Source of the DNA: Albimonas donghaensis
GTDB lineage: Bacteria > Pseudomonadota > Alphaproteobacteria > Rhodobacterales > Rhodobacteraceae
Direction: 5' to 3'
Length of the DNA: 64,000 nucleotides
Assembly: GCF_900106695.1 (NCBI RefSeq)
Contig: NZ_FNMZ01000009.1
Coordinates: 98,203-162,202 of the forward strand
The translations under genes and the position numbers were made by a program. This document shows, piece by piece, positions 56,630-64,000 of this stretch; position 1 is the first letter of the stretch; each line of letters starts with the position of its first letter. The notes beneath the pieces were generated by a model. The model saw only the letters and a program-made list of their open reading frames with translations. It was not told the origin of the DNA and made no database searches.

Positions 56630-59575
56630 TCAGGCGCGCTCGGCGCGGGGCGGCTCCGATACCGCGGGGGCGACGGCCCTCAGCGCGGCCAGCGGCAGCG
56701 AGCAGACCACGTGCAGGCGGTCGCCGCGCGGGCCGATCTCCTCGGCCTCCAGCGCCTCATGCGACATCGCGGGCGCGCCGCGGCGCACCAGCTCCACCCG
56801 CACCCCGCCGCCATGCAGCTCGGCGAAGCGGCGCACCAGCGCATGGGCGAGCCCGCCGCGCACCGCCGCCTCGGGCTCCGACCGGCCGTCCAGCGCCGCC
56901 TCGGGCGCGGGCTCGTCGGTCCAGACCTCGACCCGGTCGCCCAGCTTGCGCGCGCCGGCGCGGACCCAGCCGCCCCGCGGCGCCCGGTGCACCGCGTCGG
57001 CCACCAGGTTGAACAGCAGCTGCCGCAGCCGCTGCGCGTCGCCCTGGATCTCCTGGCTCGCGTCCAGCGCCTCGTCGGCCTCCAGCGACAGCGCCACGCC
57101 CCGCGCCTGCGCGCGCCGCCGCGCCACGTCCAGCGCCGAGGCCAGCGCCGCATGCAGGTTCACCGGCTCCGAGGTCATCGCCAGCACCCCGGCCTGCGCC
57201 GAGGCCAGGTCCGAGACGCCGGTCAGCGCCTCCTGCATCTGGCCCGCGGCCTCCAGCACTCCTTCGAGCAGCGCCAGCTGGCGCGGGCCCAGCGGCGCGT
57301 CCGGCCCCTCGGCCGAACCCCCGGCCCCGCCCCCGCCGCCGCCGCGTTCGTCGGCCCCGTCGCGCAGCCGCTGGGTCAGGCCCGACACCCGGGCCAGCGG
57401 CGTGCGCATGCGCAGGCTGACCTGCTCGATCAGGGCGCCGCGGATCTCCTCCGCCGCCTCCAGGGCCGAGGTCCGGTCGCGCATCGCCGCCTCCGCCCGC
57501 AGCGCGTCGGTCACGTCGAGGAACGCCACCAGCACCGAGCCGTCGGGCAGCGCCGCCACCCGCGCCCGCAGCCGGCGACCGTCGGTCAGCGTCAGCTCAT
57601 CGGACCAGGCCGAGCGCGCGGCCGTGCCGAAAAAGCCCTGCAACTGGTCCCAGACCTCGCCGCCCACACTGCGGGCGCGGAACCGGGCCATGGCGTCGGC
57701 CAGCCGCAGGCCGTCGCCGTCGGCGTCGGGGCGGAACCCCCACATCGCCGCGAAAGCGGGATTGGCGAAGCGCGCCACCCCGTCGGGACCGAAGGTCACC
57801 ACGCCTTCCTCCAACCGGTCCATGACCGCGCGGCGGGTCTCGGTCTCGGTCAGGAAGCGGCGCTCCAGGCGCGCGGTCTCGGTCACGTCCTCGAACAGGA
57901 AGGCCACGGCGCCCTGCGGATGCGGGCGGGCGACCATGCGGATCTGCTCCTCCCCCGGCAGGTGCCAGATCTCGGTGCGCTCGGGGCGCGGGCCGCGCAG
58001 GTCGGCGTCGGTCCGGTCCCCGCTTCCGAACAGGCCGAGGATCCCGCGCCGCCACTGGACGAAATCGTCCTGGTCCGGCAGGCGGCGGCTCTCGCGCAGC
58101 TGCTCCAGCACCGAAGGCAGGTCCGGCCGCGCCGCCAGCCAGGCGGGGTCGAGCCGCATCAGCTCGGCGAAAGCGGGGTTGAACAGGCCCAGCCGCTGCT
58201 CCCGGTCGAAGATGGCGAGGCCGATGCGGATATGGGCGAAGGTCTCGGTCAGCGTCTCCACGAAGCGGCGCAGGGCGCCTTCGGCATGGACCGCGGAGGC
58301 GGCGTCGACGGCGAAGCGCAGATCCTCGCCCTGCGCCCCGACGCGCGAGGAGATTTCGAACCAGCGGCGCTCGCCGGTGCCGGCGTCGAAGACCGCGGCG
58401 CGGCCGTCGCGCCCGTCGACCCGATCGTCGGGCCCGGACGCGGATCCGGACCCGGACGCGCCGCGCGAGGGCGCGTCGGGGTCGGCCCTGTCGGCGCGCG
58501 GCTCGGGCCCGCCGAGATCGCCGCGCAGCTCCGGCAGCGCGGGCGCGGCGGCCGCGCGGCCCGTGCGCCGGGCGCCTTCCGCCCCGGCCGACGTTTCGGC
58601 CCCCGGTCTCGCGCCCGTCCCCGGTCTCACGCCCGTTGCGGCCTCGGCCTGCGCCTCGCCGGCGCCCGACATCCGGCGGTAAAGGGCGTTGCCCCAGACC
58701 ACCCGCCCGGCCGCGTCCCGCCGCCAGGCCATCACCGGGGCGGCGTCGAGCACCGCCTCCGCCGCATCCCGCTCGGCCCGCGTGGCGCGCAGATCGGCCC
58801 GCAGGCGGGCGAGCTCGCGGCGCGCGGGACCGGCGGGCGCGAAATCCACCCGCGCCTCGCCGCCGCGCGGGGCGCAGATCAGCTCCCAGGTCTCGCCCTC
58901 GGCATCGTCGACCATGGCGCGGAACTCCAGGCCGTCCGACTCCAGCAGGGCGAAGGCGGCGGCCAGGTCGGCCGGTCCCTCGATCACCGCGACCCCGCGC
59001 GCGAACGCGGCGACCTCCACGCCCTGCGCGCCCAGGCCGGGAAAGCGGCGGGCGGCCCGGGACAGGGGCATGAGCGCCCCGTCCTCCAGCCGGAAGGGAA
59101 GCGCCGGGCCGCCCGCGGGACGCCCCTCGGCCCCGACGGGCCGCAGGGCGCGCGCCCCGGCCAGGCGTTCGCTCAGCCATGCGCCGGGCGCGGACAGGGC
59201 GAGCGGGCGCGCCCCCCCGGCCTTTTTACGGACGGCATCCGCGGCGGAGGGCTCGGTCCCGTCGTCGCGACGGGGCGCGCCAGGCGCGGCGGCCGGTCCG
59301 GACCCCGCGCCGGACATCCGGTCCGGCAGGGCGTCGAGCGCCGAGTCCCGCGGAGGGGCGGGCATGGCCCGACGCTGCGCACGATCACGATCACGGCCGC
59401 GGCCGCCGAACGCGAACCAGACGCCCAGGCCCGGGGCGAGCCCCAGGGCCGCCGCCGCCGTCGCCGCGCCCGCGGCTCCGGCCAGAAGTCCCAAAAGCAG
59501 ATCCGCGCCGCCGATGGCGAGAAGTCCGGCGAACGCGCCGACGCCGAAATCCGCGGCTCCCGTCAGGCTGTGCAT
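56630..59575 (-). CDS. DivL-like PAS sensor with degenerate histidine kinase core
   Basis: A 981-residue protein: an N-terminal hydrophobic region (about 10-60, one or two membrane segments), a low-complexity stretch, two or three PAS domains (about 270-340, 430-530 and 560-670), then a kinase-like core. The dimerisation motif reads VSLRMRTPLARVSG: the position of the phospho-acceptor His (Tyr in Caulobacter DivL) is Leu721. The ATPase part lacks a DxGxG box, and the N-box is NLVADAV. It is therefore probably not a kinase but a regulator, as DivL is for CckA. GAGAGG lies 9 nt before the ATG at 59575; an upstream start at 59626 is less likely. Located between regB and tsaE. Confidence 0.85.
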   Translation of the reverse strand: MHSLTGAADFGVGAFAGLLAIGGADLLLGLLAGAAGAATAAAALGLAPGLGVWFAFGGRGRDRDRAQRRAMPAPPRDSALDALPDRMSGAGSGPAAAPGAPRRDDGTEPSAADAVRKKAGGARPLALSAPGAWLSERLAGARALRPVGAEGRPAGGPALPFRLEDGALMPLSRAARRFPGLGAQGVEVAAFARGVAVIEGPADLAAAFALLESDGLEFRAMVDDAEGETWELICAPRGGEARVDFAPAGPARRELARLRADLRATRAERDAAEAVLDAAPVMAWRRDAAGRVVWGNALYRRMSGAGEAQAEAATGVRPGTGARPGAETSAGAEGARRTGRAAAAPALPELRGDLGGPEPRADRADPDAPSRGASGSGSASGPDDRVDGRDGRAAVFDAGTGERRWFEISSRVGAQGEDLRFAVDAASAVHAEGALRRFVETLTETFAHIRIGLAIFDREQRLGLFNPAFAELMRLDPAWLAARPDLPSVLEQLRESRRLPDQDDFVQWRRGILGLFGSGDRTDADLRGPRPERTEIWHLPGEEQIRMVARPHPQGAVAFLFEDVTETARLERRFLTETETRRAVMDRLEEGVVTFGPDGVARFANPAFAAMWGFRPDADGDGLRLADAMARFRARSVGGEVWDQLQGFFGTAARSAWSDELTLTDGRRLRARVAALPDGSVLVAFLDVTDALRAEAAMRDRTSALEAAEEIRGALIEQVSLRMRTPLARVSGLTQRLRDGADERGGGGGGAGGSAEGPDAPLGPRQLALLEGVLEAAGQMQEALTGVSDLASAQAGVLAMTSEPVNLHAALASALDVARRRAQARGVALSLEADEALDASQEIQGDAQRLRQLLFNLVADAVHRAPRGGWVRAGARKLGDRVEVWTDEPAPEAALDGRSEPEAAVRGGLAHALVRRFAELHGGGVRVELVRRGAPAMSHEALEAEEIGPRGDRLHVVCSLPLAALRAVAPAVSEPPRAERA

Positions 59576-59664
59576 CAACCCGACCTCTCTGAAAGCAAGT
59601 TCGGCGGGTCTCACGCCGAAGGACACTTTCGAATTCCTAATGCAACTTTTGCGCGAGTTCTACG

Positions 59665-59679
59665 TTAAATGTTCTTCAA
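59665..59679. promoter_or_regulatory. CtrA-box-like sequence upstream of the DivL-like gene
   Basis: TTAA (59665-59668), 7 nt, then TCAA (59676-59679) matches the CtrA consensus TTAA-N7-TTAA at seven of eight positions. It lies 90 bp before the start codon and overlaps the regB stop codon. Functional use is inference. Confidence 0.35.
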
Positions 59680-61146
59680 CGAAAAACTGGGGTTGAGCCC
59701 CAGTCCCTCGCGCGGGCGGCCCTCGGGCAGGTCCAGCGCGCCGCGGGGCCAGACCGCCTCCACCACCGCCCCGGTGGCGCGGCCGGCGGCGGGGTCGGGG
59801 CGGGCGCCGGCGCGGTCGCCGCGGGCGCGGCGGGCGTGGCGGCCCTCGGCGTCGGCGCCGTTGGCGAAGCTGACGCGGGCGCCGGTCCGCTCCAGCAGGG
59901 TCTTGGCGATGAACAGGCCCAGCCCCATGCCCTCGTAGCCCGCCCGCGCCTCCGAAGGCGGGGCGATCGGGTCTCCGCCCCGCGGCGCGCGGCGCAGGCG
60001 GTTGCGCACGAAGGGATCGCCGAGCCGGCCCAGCATGTCCGCGCCGAAACCCGGCCCGTCGTCGCCCACCGCGATGCGGATCTGGCGATCGTCCCAGTCG
60101 ATGTCGACCCAGACGCAGTCGGCGGCGAAATCCACCGCGTTCTGCACCAGGTTGCGCAGGCCGTGGATCACCTCCGGGCGGCGCTCGACCTCCGGCTGGG
60201 CGGGGGGCGGGTCCGACAGGGGGGCGCCCTGAAGGCGCAGGATCACCCGCTTGCCCCGCGCGCGATGCGGGCCCGCGGCTTCCTCCACCAGCCCGTAGAT
60301 CGGCAGGGTGCGCACGTGGCGGTCGTCCTTGCCGGTCTCCGACATCTCGCGCAGGATCTCGCGGCAGCGCTCGGCCTGGGCGCGGATCAGCTCCACGTCC
60401 TCGGCCAGGTCGGGATCGTCCTTCAGCTCCCGCGCCAGCTCTCCCGTCACCAGCTTGATGGTGGCCAGCGGCGTGCCCAGCTCATGCGCCGCCGCCGCCG
60501 CCAGCCCGCCGATGGCGGTCAGCCGCTGCTCGCGCCCCAGCGCGTCCTGCGCGGCCGACAGCGCGCGCGACATGGTCCAGACCTCCGCCGTGATGCGCCG
60601 CGCGTAGCCGCCCACGAACACCAGCCCGATCATCAGCGCCGCCCAGGTGCCCAGCACGATCAGGTCCGGGGGGGCCACGACCTCGCCCGTCTCGAACCGC
60701 AGCGGCAGGTAGGCGCGGGCCAGCACCGTGACCTCCAGCGCGGCGAAGCAGCCCAGGATCAGGGTGGAGCGCAGGGTGAGCGCGGTGGCCGAGACGATGA
60801 CCGGGGCCAGCGCCAGCACCGCGAACGGGTTGGTGAGCCCGCCGGTCAGGAACAGGAGCGTGCCGAGCTGGAGCAGGTCGAACAGCAGGATCGCCGCCGT
60901 CCAGCGCTCCGACAGGCGCTTGTTGGCCGGGTGCACGGCCTGCGAGGCGATGTTGAGACTGACCGAGGCGGCGATGGCGCCGAAGCACCAGCCGGTGGGG
61001 AGCTGGAGGTCGAGCGCCAGGTCCGCGACCAGCACGGTCAGCGCCTGCCCCGCGGCGGCGAGCCATCGCAGGGTGGTCAGGGTGCGCAGCCGCACCCAGT
61101 CGGAGCGTGCGGCCGAGGCGCCGCCGAAATGAATTCCATCAGCCAT
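59665..61146 (-). CDS. regB: redox-sensing histidine kinase RegB (PrrB)
   Basis: A 493-residue membrane kinase of the RegB/PrrB/ActS group. Six predicted membrane segments fill about 25-185; the quinone-binding GGLTNPF is at 102-108. The H-box AAAHELGTPLATI has the phospho-acceptor His221; Cys261 (AERCREIL) lies at the same distance as the redox Cys265 from His225 in R. capsulatus RegB. ATPase boxes NLVQNAVDFA, GDDGPGFG and GMGLGLFIAK are intact. The C-terminus has an extra low-complexity insert and tail. It phosphorylates RegA under low oxygen. Divergent from senC-regA, the classic arrangement. Confidence 0.95.
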   Translation of the reverse strand: MADGIHFGGASAARSDWVRLRTLTTLRWLAAAGQALTVLVADLALDLQLPTGWCFGAIAASVSLNIASQAVHPANKRLSERWTAAILLFDLLQLGTLLFLTGGLTNPFAVLALAPVIVSATALTLRSTLILGCFAALEVTVLARAYLPLRFETGEVVAPPDLIVLGTWAALMIGLVFVGGYARRITAEVWTMSRALSAAQDALGREQRLTAIGGLAAAAAHELGTPLATIKLVTGELARELKDDPDLAEDVELIRAQAERCREILREMSETGKDDRHVRTLPIYGLVEEAAGPHRARGKRVILRLQGAPLSDPPPAQPEVERRPEVIHGLRNLVQNAVDFAADCVWVDIDWDDRQIRIAVGDDGPGFGADMLGRLGDPFVRNRLRRAPRGGDPIAPPSEARAGYEGMGLGLFIAKTLLERTGARVSFANGADAEGRHARRARGDRAGARPDPAAGRATGAVVEAVWPRGALDLPEGRPREGLGLNPSFSLKNI

Positions 61147-61992
61147 GGCCGAGCGATAGCACCCCGCGCGACCCGGCGGAAGCGGGCCGGCGCCGGGGAC
61201 GACGCGCGCGCCGGCCGGCGCGGCTGCGGTTTCAGCCCGCAACCCCTTTCCGGGCCCGTCCCGCCCCCGTCCTTGCCGTCGCCCCGCCCCCCTGCCCTGA
61301 CCGTCGCCGCGCGTCCCGTTCGCCGCCGGGCGCCCCCGCCGCAGCGCCGCGCGGGCGCTCCGCCGCAGCGCTCGGGACGGTCGTCGCGCGGCTCCCGGCA
61401 CGATCCGGAAGCGCGGGCGTGCCGCATGACGCGCACAGGCGGCGGGCGAAGCGGTTGCCGCCCCCACGCCGCCCGGAGCGCCTACGCCCCGTTGCCCCCG
61501 GCGACCGCAGCGCTCGGGCGCCCCCGCACCCGTTCCCGTCCCCGCCCCCGTCTCCGTCGCCTTCCGCGCAGCGCGCGCCCATCCCGCCGGGCGCCGGGCC
61601 GCGCGCTCCGCCCCGCGTCGCCGCGTCGCCGCGGGCGGCTCGCGCGCGAAGTCGTGATGGCTCCGCGGCCCGGCGCATACGCGCGTCTCCGCCGGCAAAC
61701 CGCGCGCCGCCCGGTCGCATATCCCTGTCATTCAACGAAAACGCCCGTCCGGCCCGCCCTCGCGCCGCCCCGCCCCCGTGCCTGCGCGCGCGCCGCGTCC
61801 CAGCGTCGCGCGCGGTTTCCCGGACCGGCGGGCGGGTCTATAACCGCGATCCGCGGCATATCCCTGATCGCGGACCCTCCCGCCGCCTCAAAGGGCGCGC
61901 GAAACGGGGCCGCGCAGGCCGGAAACGAACAGGCCGGGATCGAACAAGGCCGGAACCGCGCAGGCCGAGACCGCACGAGATTGGGAACCGAC
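61147..61992. other. regB-senC divergent intergenic region
   Basis: An 846-bp gap, long for this locus. Promoters for regB and senC must be here, but no consensus is clear. The part near senC holds four imperfect 15-bp repeats. Open frames across 61231-61735 are compositional. Confidence 0.55.
61916..61976. repeat. four imperfect 15-bp tandem repeats before senC
   Basis: AGGCCGGAAACGAAC-type units lie at 61916-61930, 61931-61945, 61947-61961 and 61962-61976, with one extra base between units two and three. They end 16 bp before the senC ATG, within its leader. Confidence 0.8.
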
Positions 61993-62637
61993 ATGACCGC
62001 CAAACGCCGCAGCTCCGCCCGCTACGCCGCCCTCGCCCTCGGCGCGGTCGCCATCGGCCTCGCCGCCGGCGGCTGGTTCGCCTTCGGCCCCGGCGCCGGC
62101 GACGACGACCGCTTCGCCCAGTGCCGCGCCGCCAAGCTCGCCGGCGGCGCCATGAGCCTCGGCGGCCCCCTCGACCTCGTCGACCAGACCGGCCGCGCCG
62201 TCACCGAGGCCGACGTCATCACCGGCCCGACCCTGCTCTATTTCGGCTACACCTTCTGCCCGGACGTCTGCCCCTTCGACACCGCCGACATGGCCATGGC
62301 CACCGAGATCCTCGACGAACGCGGGATCGAGGTCACCCCGGTCTTCATCACCATCGACCCGGCCCGCGACACGCCCGAGTCGCTCTCGGACTTCGTGGGC
62401 GCCCTGCATCCCAGGATGCTCGGCCTGACCGGCACGCCGGAGCAGGTGGACGCCGCCGCCAAGGCCTGGCGGGTCTATTACAACAAGGCCGGCGAGGGCG
62501 ATGAGGACTACCTCATGGACCATTCCACCTTCACCTATCTGGCCGCGCCCGAGGTCGGGTTCCTCGAGGTCTTCCGCCGCGAGACCACGCCCGAGCAGAT
62601 GGCCGACCGGGTGCAGTGCTTCGCCGAGCGGCTCTGA
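61993..62637 (+). CDS. senC: SCO1/SenC/PrrC copper protein
   Basis: A 214-residue membrane-anchored thioredoxin-fold protein of the SCO1 family. An N-terminal helix (about 10-33) anchors it in the periplasm. The copper ligands are Cys89 and Cys93 in FCPDVCPFD and His177 in MDHSTFTYL. SCO proteins deliver copper to cytochrome c oxidase, and in Rhodobacter SenC/PrrC belongs to the reg/prr cluster. The start ATG at 61993 follows the 15-bp repeats. RegA follows after 290 bp, with its own promoter. Confidence 0.94.
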   Translation: MTAKRRSSARYAALALGAVAIGLAAGGWFAFGPGAGDDDRFAQCRAAKLAGGAMSLGGPLDLVDQTGRAVTEADVITGPTLLYFGYTFCPDVCPFDTADMAMATEILDERGIEVTPVFITIDPARDTPESLSDFVGALHPRMLGLTGTPEQVDAAAKAWRVYYNKAGEGDEDYLMDHSTFTYLAAPEVGFLEVFRRETTPEQMADRVQCFAERL

Positions 62638-62862
62638 ACCACGCCGGATCGCCGGAGGCGGCGCCGGACCGCTCCGCGGGCGGGGCGGAGAATCGCCCGC
62701 CCCGGTTCCCGGTCTCCGCAAGGCCTCTGCGCCCCGGATTCCCTTGCGGCGCCTTGCGAAACCGCTGCCCGCGGCCCCGCGCCGGGGCCTGTCCCGCGGG
62801 CCTCGCCTCCCCCAACATGCGGAGCGTGCTGACGATTTTCCCACGAAAACCGTCACGCGGCT

Positions 62863-62896
62863 TTGACACGCGCGACAATTTCCCTAGTGTCGCGCG
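62863..62896 (+). promoter_or_regulatory. regA promoter with RegA-type inverted repeat
   Basis: TTGACA (62863-62868) with TAGTGT 16 bp downstream (62885-62890) is a plausible sigma-70-type promoter. CGCGCGACA (62869-62877) and TGTCGCGCG (62888-62896) form a perfect 9-bp inverted repeat across it, whose halves GCGAC and GTCGC agree with the GCGNC/GNCGC half-sites reported for RegA/PrrA. Autoregulation is inferred. Confidence 0.6.
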
Positions 62897-62927
62897 CGAA
62901 TGAACCCTTGACGGAGGCCGCCGCAAC

Positions 62928-63494
62928 ATGACCGACGCCGAAGAAGAGGTTGAGCTGCGGGACCTCGGCCCCGACCGCTCGCTTCTGGTGCTCGACGACG
63001 ACGAACCCTTCCGGCGCCGACTGGCCCGGGCGATGGAGCGTCGCGGGTTCGAGCCCACCGCCGCCGAGAGCGTGGCCGAAGGGATGGCCGTGGTCCGCCG
63101 CGCGCCGCCCGCCTATGCGGTCATCGACCTGCGGCTGGAAGACGGCAACGGGCTCGACGTGGTGGAGGCGCTGCGCGAGGCGCGGCCCGACAGCCGCATC
63201 GTGGTGCTGACCGGCTATGGCGCCATCGCCACGGCGGTGGCCGCGGTGAAGATCGGCGCGACCGATTACCTGGCCAAGCCGGCGGATGCCGACGACGTCG
63301 AGGCGGCGCTGCTGTCCTCGGGCGAGGTCAAGCCGCCGCCGCCCGAGAACCCGATGTCCGCGGACCGGGTGCGCTGGGAGCATATCCAGCGGGTGTTCGA
63401 GCTCTGCGACCGCAATGTCTCGGAGACCGCGCGCCGCCTGAACATGCACCGCCGCACGCTGCAGCGGATACTGGCCAAGCGCAGCCCGCGCTGA
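62928..63494 (+). CDS. regA: redox response regulator RegA (PrrA/ActR)
   Basis: A 188-residue response regulator. The receiver domain has the acidic pair in VLDDDEPF, phospho-acceptor Asp67 (AVIDLRLEDG), Thr95 and Lys117 (LAKPAD). A Pro-rich linker (PPPPENP) leads to a Fis-type helix-turn-helix (IQRVFELCDRNVSETARRL, then HRRTLQRIL), which is the invariant DNA-binding part of this family. It controls photosynthesis, carbon and nitrogen fixation and respiration genes in response to RegB. GGAGG lies about 13 nt before the ATG. A strong terminator follows at 63530. Confidence 0.97.
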   Translation: MTDAEEEVELRDLGPDRSLLVLDDDEPFRRRLARAMERRGFEPTAAESVAEGMAVVRRAPPAYAVIDLRLEDGNGLDVVEALREARPDSRIVVLTGYGAIATAVAAVKIGATDYLAKPADADDVEAALLSSGEVKPPPPENPMSADRVRWEHIQRVFELCDRNVSETARRLNMHRRTLQRILAKRSPR

Positions 63495-63529
63495 GCCGGG
63501 ACGCAAGGCGCGCGCGCCCTGCCGCTTGT

Positions 63530-63561
63530 GAACGCCCCCGGCCGCAACGCCGGGGGCGTTC
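63530..63561 (+). terminator. terminator of regA
   Basis: A perfect 13-bp stem (63530-63542 with 63549-63561), 6-nt loop, followed by GCGTTTTCC. It lies 35 bp past the regA stop. Confidence 0.85.
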
Positions 63562-63623
63562 GCGTTTTCCGCCCCTCCCCCTTCTTCCGCCCCCCCCCTT
63601 CGAGCCGTCGTCCCCGCCCCGCC

Positions 63624-63810
63624 GCGCGGGAGCCGCGCGTCATCCGGCCCGAGGGCGGCGAGGTCTCGCCCGCGCGGCCCTTCCGACGGCGCGCGGGTCG
63701 ACAGGTCGCCCGCCGCCACCGCCCGCGACGGTCCCGCAGGCGCCACGGGCTCAACGCCGCGCGGGCGCACCGGCGCCGTCGGCGCGACAGTCGACGCGCG
63801 GCTCCCGCGC
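63624..63810. repeat. 18-bp perfect inverted repeat pair
   Basis: GCGCGGGAGCCGCGCGTC at 63624-63641 is the exact reverse complement of 63793-63810, with 151 bp between the arms. The right arm overlaps the dispersed repeat copy 2. Confidence 0.75.
63761..63806. repeat. dispersed intergenic repeat, copy 2
   Basis: Matches 22637-22682 at 41 of 46 positions in the same orientation; the last 17 bases are identical. It lies just before the G run. Confidence 0.7.
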
Positions 63811-63835
63811 CGGGGAGCGGGGCGGGGGGGGGGGG

Positions 63836-63909
<74 letters not shown>

Positions 63910-64000
63910 CGGGGCGCGACCGGCGCGCAACCTCCCGCCGCGCCCCGCTTGACCTCGCGCGCGCGTGGCGGTTGAGTTCGCGCCCGAGCCGTCGGGCCCG

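Noticed and set aside
61231..61735. Long open frames on both strands in the regB-senC gap
   Set aside because: Amino acid composition is that of random GC-rich sequence (Arg, Pro, Ala, Gly), with no ribosome binding site or family motif.

Overview
The window looks like a chromosomal segment of a high-GC alphaproteobacterium of the order Rhodobacterales. The evidence is the gene set and its order: a regB / senC-regA redox regulation locus (59665-63494), a DivL-like sensor next to tsaE-amgK-murU-addB-addA-trxA (46764-59575), a CcrM adenine methyltransferase after rnhB, a class I PHA synthase, an AddAB (not RecBCD) repair nuclease, DciA and GlpX. Genus cannot be fixed from sequence alone. Base composition is extreme (above 70% GC by eye) almost everywhere, and most intergenic stretches are GC-rich with few recognisable signals.

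Layout. 1-5574: metabolic genes on the minus strand (epoxide-hydrolase-like enzyme cut by the window edge, SDR, rhodanese, thiolase, GlpX). 5764-11048: a soluble PAS-PAS chemoreceptor on the plus strand between glpX and hom, then a class I aminotransferase. 11434-16485: a lipoprotein and phaC, then a visibly AT-rich one-gene island carrying an unrecognised P-loop ATPase (13776-15377), then trxB. 16618-26980: ELM1-like protein, an Lrp-type regulator convergent with an M24-fold hydrolase that has lost its metal ligands, pgeF, a MidA-type methyltransferase, lgt, smc and a DsbA-like oxidoreductase. 27179-33852: dciA divergent from mutY, DUF805, rnhB-ccrM, a radical SAM protein and a DksA/TraR-type zinc finger protein. 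33906-43965: an ABC importer of the NitT/TauT/SsuABC type, a TetR regulator, a tautomerase, a mandelate-racemase-like enzyme, an FMN hydroxy-acid oxidase, a quinone oxidoreductase and an acyl-CoA ligase, which together look like an uptake and catabolic region for a small organic acid. 44149-45403: an ABA4-like membrane protein divergent from a MarR regulator, then tRNA-Val(GAC). 45495-63494: the conserved trxA/addAB/tsaE/DivL/RegBA block.

The most unusual item is the AT-rich ATPase island. The gene starts at TTG, and a perfect 10-bp inverted repeat touches its Shine-Dalgarno sequence. Its function is unknown; a mobile or defence role is only inference. Other points worth attention: a DivL-like sensor with Leu at the phospho-acceptor position; four successive 4-bp start/stop overlaps from tsaE to addA; short tandem repeats at several gene junctions (30, 15, 14, 12 and 11 bp units); a 46-bp intergenic sequence found twice about 41 kb apart; and a run of 73 G residues near the right edge that may be an assembly artefact.
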